The position numbers were made by a program, and so were the translations under genes. From NCBI GenBank assembly GCA_046347015.1, contig JAXMHA010000004.1:62001-126000 (forward strand): a stretch of DNA of 64,000 nt, in the 5' to 3' direction. Position 1 is the first letter of the stretch; every line of letters starts with the position of its first letter. This DNA is from Dokdonella_A sp046347015 (GTDB taxonomy: Bacteria; Pseudomonadota; Gammaproteobacteria; Xanthomonadales; Rhodanobacteraceae). This document shows positions 45,598 through 54,176 of the stretch, in pieces. The notes below the pieces were generated by a model. It was given only the letters and a program-made list of their open reading frames with translations. It had not been told where the DNA came from and made no database searches.

Positions 45598-46746
45598 ATG
45601 CACATTGAAACCAAGCTGCCGCGCGTCGGCACCACCATCTTCAGCGTGATGAGCCAGTTGGCGGCCGAGCACGGCGCCGTCAACCTCGGTCAGGGTTTCC
45701 CCGACTTCGATGGACCGCAGGCACTGCGCGATGCGGTGACGCGCGCCATGAACGCCGGACGCAACCAGTACGCACCGATGACCGGAATCCCGGCCTTGCG
45801 CGAACAAATCGCCCGCAAGGTGCACGCCGGATATGGCCGCAAGGTCGACGCGGACCACGAAGTCACCGTCACGTCGGGCGCGACCGAGGCCCTCGCGGCG
45901 GCGATCGCCGCGGTCGTCAGGCGCGGCGACGAGGTCATCGTCCTCGACCCGTGCTATGACAGTTACGATCCCGCGATCGCACTGAATGGCGGTCGCGCGG
46001 TGCACATTCCGCTCGACCCGCGCAACTTCCTTCCCGACTGGGGGCGGGTGCGCGCCGCGGTCTCCCCGGCGACGCGGATGATCATCGTCAACACGCCGCA
46101 CAATCCCTGCGGATCAGTGTTTGGTGCGGACGATCTCGCCGCGCTCGCCGAACTGGTGCGCGACACCGGGATCTTCGTGCTGTCCGACGAAGTCTACGAG
46201 CACATCGTCTTCGACGGGGCGTTGCACCAGAGCGTGCTCCGGCATCCGGAACTCGCCGAGCGGAGCTTCGTCGTCAGCTCGTTCGGCAAGACGTTCCATT
46301 GCACCGGGTGGAAGGTCGGTTACTGCGTTGCACCGCGGCCGCTGTCCAACGAATTCCGCAAGGTCCACCAGTACCTGACATTCAGCACGTTCACGCCGGC
46401 GCAGTGGGGCCTCGCCGAGATCCTCGAATCGGATCCAGGGCACATTGCGGGCCTGGCGGCGTTCTACCAGGCCAAGCGTGACCGGTTCCGCTCGGCGCTC
46501 GCGGGTTCGAGATTCAAGCCGAGGCCGGTGGCTGGGTCGTACTTCCAGGTGGTCGACTACAGTGCACTGGCCGATCGCGACGACCTCGGGTTCTGTGAAA
46601 CGCTGATTCGCGACTGTGGCGTCGCGGCCATCCCGTTGTCGGCGTTCTACGATGCCCCGCCGGCCGACCAGCGCCTCGTGCGGCTGTGCTTCGCCAAGCG
46701 CGACGAGACGCTCGACGACGCCGCCGAACGGCTGTGCCGGTTGTAG
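45598..46746 (+). CDS. Methionine aminotransferase (YbdL-like, PLP fold type I)
   Basis: A 382-residue aminotransferase of the kynurenine/glutamine transaminase K-methionine aminotransferase group. Substrate-side motifs are NLGQGFPDFDGP (29-40) and NTPHNPCG (165-172). DEVYEH lies at 197-202, and the PLP lysine is K231 in SSFGKTFHCTGWK. The order with an omega-amidase next door points to a transaminase-amidase pathway that turns methionine transamination products and alpha-ketoglutaramate over. It could act on other amino acids (kynurenine); kmo lies 20 kb away. A TACGAT upstream may be its -10 box. Confidence 0.9.
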   Translation: MHIETKLPRVGTTIFSVMSQLAAEHGAVNLGQGFPDFDGPQALRDAVTRAMNAGRNQYAPMTGIPALREQIARKVHAGYGRKVDADHEVTVTSGATEALAAAIAAVVRRGDEVIVLDPCYDSYDPAIALNGGRAVHIPLDPRNFLPDWGRVRAAVSPATRMIIVNTPHNPCGSVFGADDLAALAELVRDTGIFVLSDEVYEHIVFDGALHQSVLRHPELAERSFVVSSFGKTFHCTGWKVGYCVAPRPLSNEFRKVHQYLTFSTFTPAQWGLAEILESDPGHIAGLAAFYQAKRDRFRSALAGSRFKPRPVAGSYFQVVDYSALADRDDLGFCETLIRDCGVAAIPLSAFYDAPPADQRLVRLCFAKRDETLDDAAERLCRL

Positions 46747-46771
46747 CGGAACCGGCGCGGGGAGAGTCTCG

Positions 46772-47569
46772 ATGAATCCACTCCGCATATCGCTCGTGCA
46801 GGGCGCGACGCGATGGCACGATCCGGCCGGCAACCGCGACTATTACGCGGCGCTGACCGATCCGTTGCAGGGCAGCACCGACCTCGTCTTGTTGCCAGAG
46901 ACGTTCACGAGCGGCTTCTCGAACGACGCGATCGCCACCGCCGAAGACATGCAGGGTGCAACCGTCGAATGGCTGCGCGAGCGCTCGCGCACACTCGCCG
47001 CCGCGGTGACCGGCAGCGTCCAGCTTCGCGATGGCGGACGCGTGTTCAACCGCCTGCTGTTTGCAACTCCGGATGGTCGGGTGCGGCATTACGACAAGCG
47101 GCACCTGTTCCGCAATGCCGACGAGCACCAGCGGTATGCGGCAGGACGGGGTCGCCTCGTCGTCGAGCTGGCCGGTTGGAGGATCTTGCCGCAAGTGTGC
47201 TACGACCTTCGGTTCCCGGTCTGGCTGCGCAATCGCCGCGACGAACCGGCCGGGCGCTTCGACTATGACCTGATCCTGTTTGTCGCGAACTGGCCGGCAG
47301 CCCGGCGCCACGCGTGGCGAACGCTGCTGCGCGCGCGCGCGATCGAAAACCTCGCGTGTTGCGTCGGCGTCAATCGCGTCGGCACCGACGGCAACGGGCT
47401 TGCGTATGCGGGCGACAGCGTCGTCCTCGATGCGCTGGGCGAGCCGCTGGTCGAACTCGGCGCGACGGAAGCGGTGGCGACCGTGGCGCTCGATCCAGCC
47501 GCGCTCATCGCCCATCGCGAGCGCTTCCCGGCGTGGATGGACGCCGACCGGTTCGAGCTTTCCGACTGA
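46772..47569 (+). CDS. Omega-amidase (YafV/Nit2-type nitrilase superfamily)
   Basis: Hydrolyses alpha-ketoglutaramate and related amides. A 265-residue nitrilase-fold protein with the catalytic triad E43 (LLPETFTSGF), K109 (HYDKRHLF) and C143 (PQVCYDLRFP). The family wording LRARAIENLACCVGVNRVGTD is also present. Length and motifs match YafV. Its ATG is 25 bases after the aminotransferase stop with GGGGAGAG upstream, so both are co-transcribed and likely form a glutamine-transaminase/omega-amidase couple in methionine recycling. Confidence 0.92.
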   Translation: MNPLRISLVQGATRWHDPAGNRDYYAALTDPLQGSTDLVLLPETFTSGFSNDAIATAEDMQGATVEWLRERSRTLAAAVTGSVQLRDGGRVFNRLLFATPDGRVRHYDKRHLFRNADEHQRYAAGRGRLVVELAGWRILPQVCYDLRFPVWLRNRRDEPAGRFDYDLILFVANWPAARRHAWRTLLRARAIENLACCVGVNRVGTDGNGLAYAGDSVVLDALGEPLVELGATEAVATVALDPAALIAHRERFPAWMDADRFELSD

Positions 47570-47585
47570 CGTCGAAACCCGAAAC

Positions 47586-47933
47586 TCAGACGATTTCCAG
47601 CACCCGCTCCGGCGGCCGCCCGACGATGACCTTGCCGTTCGCGATGATGATCGGACGCTGGATCAGCCGGGGATGGCTCGCCATCGCCGCGATCAGCGCG
47701 GCACGCCCCAACGCAGGATCGTCGAGGTTGAGCTCGGCGTATTCGGGCTCGTCATGCCGCATCAGGTCACGGGGTTCGATGCCGAGTCCATCGAGGATCC
47801 GCGCCAACTCCGTGGCGGTCGGCGGCTCGTCGAGGTAGTGCACGATGCGGGGATGAATGCCGCGGGACTCCAGCAAGGCAAGCGCCGCGCGCGATTTCGA
47901 ACACTTCGGGTTGTGGTAGATCGTCGGGATCAT
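47586..47933 (-). CDS. ArsC/YfgD-family thioredoxin-fold protein (arsenate reductase-like)
   Basis: A 115-residue thioredoxin-fold protein beginning MIPTIYHNPKCSKSRAALAL. The ArsC-type nucleophile Cys11 is followed by SKSR, and the end contains LIQRPIIIANGKVIVGRPPE (the arginine-containing anion site). Members reduce arsenate with glutaredoxin, but many (YfgD) have no proven arsenate role. No ars operon genes (arsB, arsR) are near. It converges with the omega-amidase gene with 16 bases between. Confidence 0.88.
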   Translation of the reverse strand: MIPTIYHNPKCSKSRAALALLESRGIHPRIVHYLDEPPTATELARILDGLGIEPRDLMRHDEPEYAELNLDDPALGRAALIAAMASHPRLIQRPIIIANGKVIVGRPPERVLEIV

Positions 47934-47942
47934 CGGAGTGGG

Positions 47943-48188
47943 TCAGGCCGTCGGTTGCGCATTCCGCTGGCCGCGGGGACGCACGGCGGTCCTCGACTCG
48001 TCGAGCTCCCGGTTCAGGACAAAGCGTTCCGCGAGCTGGCGGGTGGGGCGGGTCGCAAGGCGGCTGCCCGTGACCGGGCACAGGATTTCATAAACTTCAT
48101 CGACAAGGGTGCCGGCTTCGCTCGATTGCCGGATGCGGCGGATGGCATAGCCGAACACATAGGTATCGGCCAGCGTGGGTTTGCTCAT
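47943..48188 (-). CDS. Small hypothetical protein
   Basis: An 81-residue basic protein beginning MSKPTLADTYVFGYAIRRIR with a central EVYEILCPVTGSRLATRPTR. Family not recognised. AGGAG lies seven bases before the ATG, a good ribosome site, and the stop is nine bases before the ArsC-like gene, so both form a transcription unit on the minus strand. It is small but has a consistent frame, a proper ribosome site and gene-like spacing. Confidence 0.6.
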   Translation of the reverse strand: MSKPTLADTYVFGYAIRRIRQSSEAGTLVDEVYEILCPVTGSRLATRPTRQLAERFVLNRELDESRTAVRPRGQRNAQPTA

Positions 48189-48536
48189 GACGGACTCCTG
48201 CGGGTGACGATGCATTGCGCGCAACTTCGGTGCCGTCGATCGCAACGGCTCGCCTGGTCGCGAAATCCCGGTTCCTCCTGGCCAGTGTGGGGTGCGCGGG
48301 GTTGGACCGTCGATCGACGCGGATGTTCCGCTGACCAGAATGTGCATCTGCAGCACGCGACGTGGCTGGATCGGCTGCTCGCGTGCGGCGCCGACTGCTA
48401 GAATCCGGCGCACCTGCGACGTGGCCTCAGCCGGTGCCGGGAGGGTCCGGTCGAGCTGGGGCCAAGTCGCTTGCCACGCGCCACCTGCACCGCGGGTATG
48501 GCGGACGAATCCGGGGAAGAATCGGGAGTGAATGGC
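48189..48536. other. Divergent intergenic region before the CsgG-like gene
   Basis: A 348-base gap between the small hypothetical protein (minus) and the CsgG-like gene (plus). A TAGAAT at 48399-48404 on the plus strand, about 130 bases before the ATG, is a plausible -10 box; the -35 region is not clear. I see no tRNA and no obvious coding frame. Confidence 0.35.
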
Positions 48537-49259
48537 ATGAAAACGCGGTCCCACTTCATTGCATTGAGTCTGGCCGTCGGCGCGCTGTACGCCGGGAACG
48601 CGCTGGCTGCCGGCGAGCGCCCGGCCGTCGGCGTCGCCGAGTTCAAGAACGAGTCCGCCGCCGGCTGGTGGCGCGGAGGCGTCGGTTGGGAATTGTCCGG
48701 GATGCTGTCGAACGAGCTCGCGAGCACGAATGATTTTCGCGTGCTCGAGCGCGCCAAGCTCGAGAAGGTGCTCGAGGAGCAAAATCTCGCCGCGTCCGGC
48801 CGTGTCCGCGCGGGGACGGGAGGCAAGATGGGGCAGGTTACGGGTGCCGATTATCTCGTGTTCGGCACGGTGACCGCCTATGAGGAAAACACCTCGAGCA
48901 CGGGCGGCGGACTGAGCTTCCACGGCATCTCGCTCGGCGGGAAGTCGTCCGAGGCCTACCTTGCGGTCGACGTCCGCGTCGTCAATTCATCGACGGGCGA
49001 GGTCGATTTCTCGCGTACCGTCGAAGGCCGCAGCTCGGGTGGCGGCGTGTCGATCGGCGTGTACCGTGGCGGTTTTGGCGGCGATTTGGCGCACGAGCAG
49101 AACACGCCGGCCGGCAAGGCGATCCGCGCGGCCCTGGTCGAGATCACCGACTATCTCGACTGCGTGATGGTCAAGAAGGACAGTTGCGTTGCCGAGTACA
49201 ACGCGAAGGAGCAGCGCCGCCGCAACAGCGACAAGAACGCGATCAAGCTCGACGGCTAG
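48537..49259 (+). CDS. CsgG/HfaB-family curli-assembly-like exported protein
   Basis: A 240-residue exported protein with a signal peptide (MKTRSHFIALSLAVGALYAG, cleavage near 24). The CsgG-family core follows: RPAVGVAEFKNES, the region FRVLERAKLEKVLEEQNL, TGADYLVFGTVTAYEEN and AYLAVDVRVVNSSTGEV. There is no lipobox cysteine, so it is unlikely to form the CsgG outer-membrane lipoprotein pore unchanged. It is closer to periplasmic CsgG-like proteins. No csgA, csgB, csgE or csgF genes are nearby. GGGAG lies eight bases before the chosen ATG. Function uncertain; envelope stress or surface-polymer export are options. Confidence 0.82.
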   Translation: MKTRSHFIALSLAVGALYAGNALAAGERPAVGVAEFKNESAAGWWRGGVGWELSGMLSNELASTNDFRVLERAKLEKVLEEQNLAASGRVRAGTGGKMGQVTGADYLVFGTVTAYEENTSSTGGGLSFHGISLGGKSSEAYLAVDVRVVNSSTGEVDFSRTVEGRSSGGGVSIGVYRGGFGGDLAHEQNTPAGKAIRAALVEITDYLDCVMVKKDSCVAEYNAKEQRRRNSDKNAIKLDG

Positions 49260-49316
49260 GCGGTCGCCGTACCGATCTGCGCTCCGGCGAATCGACTGAC
49301 CAGGTTTGCCTTCGAC

Positions 49317-49337
49317 CCCTCTCCCTCAAGGGGAGGG
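49317..49337. terminator. Hairpin between convergent genes
   Basis: The eight bases CCCTCTCC (49317-49324) pair with GGGGAGGG (49330-49337) across a five-base loop, with one G-T pair. No T run follows on either strand. It lies in the 143-base gap between the CsgG-like gene and the facing beta-helix gene. It could be a bidirectional terminator or a copy of a dispersed C-rich intergenic repeat. Confidence 0.4.
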
Positions 49338-49402
49338 ACGCCGCTGCCGGGGCAGGTGGGTGGGCACGGCTGCACGACGGCGACACCGGTCTTCGATACG
49401 AC

Positions 49403-50230
49403 CTACGGGTCGAACCCGCTGGCGAAGACCTCGTCGGGGAAAGACTGCACCTCGTACGCGCCGATGTCGGCAGCGGAGCCGTAGACGCGGGGAAAGCCGG
49501 CGCCGCGCTGGTCGGTATCGAAGTTCCACGGATTCGATCCGGTGTTGATCGCCGGGCTTCCTGTCGCCAGCGCCATCGTCCACGTCGGGCCGCCATTGTC
49601 GGCAAGCGGCAGCAGCATCGGGTCGGAATTGAGGGTGTCCGGAGGCAGCGTGACGTTGGGGTCGGCGGAACCGACGAGGTTGTTCGAACCGATGACAGTC
49701 AGCGTCAATTGGGGGCTTGTCGCCAGATCCGCTGCGTGACCACCCGGTCCGTCGATTGAGTTGCGGGCGATGATCGTGCTGTCGAGGTACAGGGTGTAGT
49801 CATTCTGCGCCGTCCCGCTATCGAGTATTGCCACCGCACCGCCGTACCGGCTGGTGTTGAACGCGACGGTGCTGTTGGCGACAGGCAAGGCGTTGGCATC
49901 GGCAAACGCGCCGGCCAGCTCCGCGCTGTTCCAGGTGAACGTGCTGTTACTGATGCCGCTGGCGTCGCTCGGTGCGGTGGGTACGGGAAGGTGGTAGGAA
50001 GACAACGAACCGATCGCCCCACCGCCGACGCCGTCGGCGCTGTTGCTGCTGAAGGTCGAACCGGCGATCGTGAAAACGGGGTTTGCCGCGACGCCACCGC
50101 CATTCGCGTTCTGTTCCGGTTCGGTCGCCTCGATCGTATTGCCCGAGAGCGTACTCTGCATCACGTACATCCGCCCCGAGGCAAACACGCCGCCACCGGC
50201 TGTGCGGTAGCCCTGATACGCGCAAGTCAT
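49403..50230 (-). pseudogene. Beta-helix (choice-of-anchor Q) surface protein, 5'-truncated
   Basis: About 275 residues of a right-handed beta-helix surface protein of the choice-of-anchor Q type. Repeats of the form NSTF, GNTI and the end motif LATGSPAINTGSNPWNFDTD then RGAGFPRVYGSAADIGAYEV are characteristic. Its last residues are DEVFASGFDP, the same kind of tail as the BNR protein at 41 kb. There is no signal peptide or N-terminal part: the similarity begins abruptly near 50,260, where the rluB gene ends (50334). I therefore treat it as a truncated remnant. An ATG at 50230 would give a leaderless product. Confidence 0.7.
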
Positions 50231-50333
50231 TTCGACGTGTGTGGGCCGGGCACCCAGCGAAGCCCACGATGCCGGGAGTCGGCGCTGCCGATCACCGGTC
50301 GACCCTGATCGGCGCGCGGATGGCGGGCTCGCG

Positions 50334-51734
50334 TCAACCGCCGGGTTTCGGGCTGCCGCGCCGGTGACGGCGGCGGCCTGCCGGCGCTCCATTCCCGGGT
50401 CCGGCCGGGCGACCGTCCGGTTGGCGTCTTGCCGGCGGCTCCGCGCGATTGCCGTCGACTTCGCGATGTGGCCGCTGGCCGCCGCCGACGGCGAACGGCG
50501 AATTGCGCGGGTCGCTGCGGCGTGACTTGTTGCGCCGGGCGGGTTTGGCGTCCGGGAACCAGCTTTTCAGCACGGCGGGATTCAAGCCGGGCTCGGCGGC
50601 GAACAATGGACGCCCGGCCGCCTGCACGCCGCGTCGTTGCCGCGCATTGCCGGCGCCCTCGGCGCGCGGTCCACCGCGTTGCCGCGGGTTACCCGGACGC
50701 GAAGGGCCGCCCGGCATTTTCGGCCTGCCCTTGCGCGGCGCGCCGCCGCGACGGCGCTTCTCGGCGCCGGGTTTTTGCCAGCCGTCGTCGCGCAGGCGGT
50801 CGAACGCGGCAACTTCGCGCGCTTCATCGTGGTACGCGCCACTCCAGGCTTGCGGCGACGCCCGCACCGGGCGGACTTCGGTCGGCGACGCCCGGCGTTG
50901 GCCGTTGATTGGCGCCAGCGTGAGCCGGGGCGCCGGGTGCGCGAGGCCGGCGAGGTCGCGGAGACGGCTGGTGGCGGCTGCATCAAGTTCGGTCGAATCG
51001 CCGCGCTTGAGTCCGCGCGGGATCTCGACGTTGCCATAGCGGATGCGCTTGAGGCGGCTGACGAGGAGGCCGGCGGCTTCCCACATCCGGCGCACTTCGC
51101 GGTTGCGCCCCTCGCGGATCACGACACGGAACCACGAGTGCGTCGGGCCGCGGCTGATCGGGACGATGACGTCGAAGCGGGCCTGGCCGTCGTCGAGTTC
51201 GATGCCGTCGCGGAGCTTCTGCAGCATGGCGTCGGTGACCTGGCCGTGCACGCGGCAGATGTATTCGCGTTCGATGGCCGAACTCGGGTGCATCAGCGCA
51301 TTGGCGAGTTCGCCGTCCGTCGTCAGCAGCAGCAGGCCCGTCGTGTTGATGTCGAGCCGCCCGACCGCGATCCAGCGCGCACCATGCAGGGGCGGCAGTT
51401 GTTCGAACACGGTGGGCCGGCCCTCGGGATCCTCGCGCGTCGTCACGATGCCGTCGGGCTTGTGGTAGGCGAGGATGCGCGCGTCGGCACTGGCGGTAAC
51501 GACGACGAAGTGGCGCCCGTCGAGATCGACGCGGTCGCCGGCGTGGACACTGGAGCCGATGCCGGCCACGGCGCCGTTGACGCGTACGTCACCGGCTTCG
51601 ATGCGTTGCTCGAGCACGCGCCGCGATCCGAGTCCGGCGTTCGCGAGAACCTTGTGCAGGCGCTCCTCGTGCGCCGGGGCGACGTCGGCGTCCGGCTTGC
51701 GCAGCGTCAGCAGCGTACGGGTCGGCGTGTTCAC
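50334..51734 (-). CDS. rluB: 23S rRNA pseudouridine synthase RluB with long basic tail
   Basis: Modifies uridine 2605 region of 23S rRNA. The N-terminal S4 domain (about 24-72) is followed by the catalytic domain with GRLDINTTGL (125-134, Asp128). RNREVRRMWEAAGLLVSRLK (214-233) follows. After about residue 265 the protein has an approximately 200-residue Arg/Gly/Pro-rich disordered tail, which is longer than the E. coli enzyme (291 residues total) but common in xanthomonads. The start overlaps the scpB stop region (ATGA-type overlap), so it belongs to the scpA-scpB-rluB unit on the minus strand. Confidence 0.92.
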   Translation of the reverse strand: MNTPTRTLLTLRKPDADVAPAHEERLHKVLANAGLGSRRVLEQRIEAGDVRVNGAVAGIGSSVHAGDRVDLDGRHFVVVTASADARILAYHKPDGIVTTREDPEGRPTVFEQLPPLHGARWIAVGRLDINTTGLLLLTTDGELANALMHPSSAIEREYICRVHGQVTDAMLQKLRDGIELDDGQARFDVIVPISRGPTHSWFRVVIREGRNREVRRMWEAAGLLVSRLKRIRYGNVEIPRGLKRGDSTELDAAATSRLRDLAGLAHPAPRLTLAPINGQRRASPTEVRPVRASPQAWSGAYHDEAREVAAFDRLRDDGWQKPGAEKRRRGGAPRKGRPKMPGGPSRPGNPRQRGGPRAEGAGNARQRRGVQAAGRPLFAAEPGLNPAVLKSWFPDAKPARRNKSRRSDPRNSPFAVGGGQRPHREVDGNRAEPPARRQPDGRPAGPGNGAPAGRRRHRRGSPKPGG

Positions 51735-52405
51735 TGCAGCGCCTCCCGTGAGGCCGCCGGCGATGCGCGGGGCCCTTCGCCATCACCGCCGTCACCGGGT
51801 TCCCCGGCCATGGCCGGAGCCAAGGGCTCGATCGCGCCGGGTACGTCCTCGAGGGGAAGTTCCGGCAGCGGATCGTCGATGGCGCCGATTTCGTGCAGCG
51901 GTGGCAATTGGTCGAGCGACTTGAGGCCGAAGTAGTCGAGGAAGGCCCGTGTCGTGCCGAGCAGGGCCGGTTTGCCGGGAACGTCCCGGTGGCCCAGCAC
52001 GCGCACCCAGTCGCGTTCCTCGAGTGTCTTGACGATGCTCGAGGCAATGCCGACGCCGCGCACCTGCTCGATTTCCGCACGCGTGATCGGCTGCCGGTAG
52101 GCGATCAGCGCCAGCGTTTCGAGCAGCGCGCGGGAATACCGGGTTTGCCGTTCGGTCCACAGGTGCGCCACCACGCGATGAGCGGACGCACGGACCTGGT
52201 AGCGGAACCCGGACGCGACTTCGACGAGTTCGACGCCACGGCCTTCGCAGTCGCGCGTGAGTTCCGCCAGCGCCTGCTCGACCTCCTCGCGCGGCGGCGC
52301 GGCCTCCTCGCCGAACAAGGTGCAGAGCTGGACGATGGAAAGGGGTTGGCCGGCCGCCAGCAAGGCGGCTTCGATGATCGGTTTGATCGGGGTGGATTCC
52401 GGCAT
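51731..52405 (-). CDS. scpB: Segregation and condensation protein B
   Basis: Winged-helix subunit of the Smc-ScpA-ScpB condensin. The 224-residue product has the ScpB core: EAALLAAGQPLSIVQLCTLF, RYSRALLETLALIAYRQPIT and VRVLGHRDVPGKPALLGTTR, then an acidic tail. It lies between scpA and rluB on the same strand. ScpA starts 871 bases upstream. With smc on the opposite strand 1.8 kb away, all three condensin subunits are encoded within about 6 kb. Confidence 0.95.
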   Translation of the reverse strand: MPESTPIKPIIEAALLAAGQPLSIVQLCTLFGEEAAPPREEVEQALAELTRDCEGRGVELVEVASGFRYQVRASAHRVVAHLWTERQTRYSRALLETLALIAYRQPITRAEIEQVRGVGIASSIVKTLEERDWVRVLGHRDVPGKPALLGTTRAFLDYFGLKSLDQLPPLHEIGAIDDPLPELPLEDVPGAIEPLAPAMAGEPGDGGDGEGPRASPAASREALQ

Positions 52406-52430
52406 GGGTGTCCGAATCGTGGGGCGCGGT

Positions 52431-53276
52431 TCAGGCCGGCGCGGTGAGGGATTTCACGTAGATCGGCGCGAGGGGGCGTTCCTGCACGATTTCGATCAGG
52501 CTCTGGCGCGCGAGTTCCAGCAATGCGAGGAACGTGACCACGATGCCGTTGCGTCCTTCGGCCGGCTGGAACATCGACGTGAAGGCGTGGAAACCAGAGT
52601 CTCCGATCGTGCGCAGGATGTCGGTCATGCGTTCGCGCACGCTGAGTCCTTCGCGCTGGATCGCGTGGTGGCCTGAAAGTTCGGCTCGCTTCACGACGTC
52701 GCGCATGGCCAGCAACAGCTCGCGCAATTCGACCGGCGGCGGCAGCCGGATCACGCTGCGGTCCTCGACGAATGCGGCGGCCACCGCGAAGTCGCGATCC
52801 AGGCGCGGCAACTGGTCGATGTCCGCCGCGGCCGCACGGAAGCGTTCGTATTCCTGCAGGCGCCGCACCAGTTCGGCTCGTGGATCCGACTCGAGGCCTT
52901 CTTCGAGCGGCGGTCGCGGCAGCAGCATGCGTGACTTGATCTCGGCGAGGATCGCGGCCATCACCAGATACTCGGACGCGAGTTCCAGCCGGAGTTCCCG
53001 CATCATGTCGATGTACTCGACGTATTGGCGCGTGATCTCCGCGATCGGGATGTCGAGGATGTCGAGGTTCTGGCGCCGGATCAGGTACAGCAGCAGGTCG
53101 AGCGGGCCTTCGAACGCGTCGAGGATGACCTCGAGTGCGTCGGGCGGAATGTAGAGGTCCTGCGGTACGTCGAGCACCGGCATGCCGTGGACCATGCCCA
53201 GCGACATTTCCTGCTGGCGCGGGGGCGGCGCGGGTTGACGCACGGTCGCGGCGGGGTGGCTGGTCTGCTCGCTCAT
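52431..53276 (-). CDS. scpA: Segregation and condensation protein A
   Basis: Kleisin subunit bridging the Smc head domains. The 281-residue protein has the N-terminal Smc-neck-binding region (ALEVILDAFEGPLDLLLYLI at about 47-66). A long linker follows, then the C-terminal winged helix (IVVTFLALLELARQSLIEIV). The ATG at 53276 was chosen by alignment; an in-frame upstream extension has no similarity. It heads scpA-scpB-rluB, 25 bases before scpB. It is divergent from the yciI-bolA-smc unit. Confidence 0.94.
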   Translation of the reverse strand: MSEQTSHPAATVRQPAPPPRQQEMSLGMVHGMPVLDVPQDLYIPPDALEVILDAFEGPLDLLLYLIRRQNLDILDIPIAEITRQYVEYIDMMRELRLELASEYLVMAAILAEIKSRMLLPRPPLEEGLESDPRAELVRRLQEYERFRAAAADIDQLPRLDRDFAVAAAFVEDRSVIRLPPPVELRELLLAMRDVVKRAELSGHHAIQREGLSVRERMTDILRTIGDSGFHAFTSMFQPAEGRNGIVVTFLALLELARQSLIEIVQERPLAPIYVKSLTAPA

Positions 53277-53598
53277 GCCTGATGCAACGCAGGCCTGGCG
53301 CCTCACGGCGCGGCCATGCTGGACTCTCGTCTTCCAGAATATCGGACCGGGATGCGCGGACTGCGCACCCGGCAAACTCGACCCCACAACGTTCAATCGC
53401 CGAAGACCGGTGATCGGGAGCCGGCAAACCCATCGTTCGTGGAACCACCCGGCGAATTTCCCGCCTGCGCCGACAATCGGGACGGTGGCGAATCGAAGCC
53501 GATGGGACGCCGGCTAGATTACGCGCAAAGCCGTTGTGCGTCCAGTCCCGGCCGCGCAGGCGATCGGCTACCATACGCGTTTTCGCGGAAGCGGTTCG
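53277..53598. other. Divergent intergenic region between scpA and the yciI-like gene
   Basis: A 322-base region between the minus-strand scpA unit and the plus-strand yciI-bolA-smc unit, so it must carry promoters in both directions. On the minus strand TATTCT (53336-53341) could be a -10 box. On the plus strand TACCAT (53569-53574) is a weak -10 candidate. No clear -35 partners and no additional genes seen. Confidence 0.35.
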
Positions 53599-53898
53599 AT
53601 GTGGTACGTGATCATCGGGCGCGACGGCGTGGGCGTTCTCGATCGACGCCGCAGCGCCCGGCCGCGACACCTCGCCCGCCTGCAGGAACTCCGGGACTCG
53701 GGGCGTTTGCTGCTCGCGGGACCGTTGCCGGCGATCGACAGTGAGGATCCCGGGCCGGCGGGTTTCACCGGCAGCCTGATCGTCGCGGAGTTCGATGATC
53801 TTGCCGCGGCGACCGCCTGGGCCGAAGACGATCCGTACCGCACGTCCGGCGTCTATCGGACCGTCGAGGTGTACCCGTTCCGAAGGACGCTGCCGTGA
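53599..53898 (+). CDS. YciI-family protein
   Basis: A 99-residue ferredoxin-like fold (DGPF/YCII) protein, beginning MWYVIIGRDGVGVLDRRR. The conserved His-Asp-type pocket lies around RPRHLARLQELRDSGRLLLA, and the end FDDLAAATAWAEDDPYRTSG is typical of YciI. Members act as small enzymes of uncertain role. In this neighbourhood (yciI-bolA-smc) it is probably a housekeeping companion. Its stop overlaps the bolA GTG start by four bases. Confidence 0.88.
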   Translation: MWYVIIGRDGVGVLDRRRSARPRHLARLQELRDSGRLLLAGPLPAIDSEDPGPAGFTGSLIVAEFDDLAAATAWAEDDPYRTSGVYRTVEVYPFRRTLP

Positions 53899-54176
53899 CG
53901 GAGCGAGTCGGGAAGATCCGCGCGGCGCTGGAACTTCGGTTCGCGCCGGCGGAACTGGTGATCGTCGATGACAGTGCGCGGCACGCGGGGCATGAGGGCG
54001 CCCGTGACGGGCGAGGGCATTTCACCGTGACGATCACCAGCGAGGCGTTCCGGGACCTTGCCCCGCTGGCCCGCCACCGCGCGGTCTACGATGCGCTCGG
54101 CCCCCTCATGCAGACGGACATCCACGCCTTGGCCATCCGGGCGTTCGCACCAGGAGAAAATGCGCGATGCGGTTGA
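53895..54176 (+). CDS. bolA: BolA-family protein
   Basis: BolA proteins partner monothiol glutaredoxins in Fe-S trafficking and affect envelope morphology. The 93-residue protein begins MTERVGKIRAALELRFAPAE and has the helix-turn region SARHAGHEGARDGRGHFTVT with the conserved His residues. FRDLAPLARHRAVYDALGPL follows, and the end contains the invariant His in IHALAIRAFAP. GTG start at 53895, overlapping the yciI-like stop. It overlaps the smc start by ten bases. Confidence 0.9.
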   Translation: MTERVGKIRAALELRFAPAELVIVDDSARHAGHEGARDGRGHFTVTITSEAFRDLAPLARHRAVYDALGPLMQTDIHALAIRAFAPGENARCG

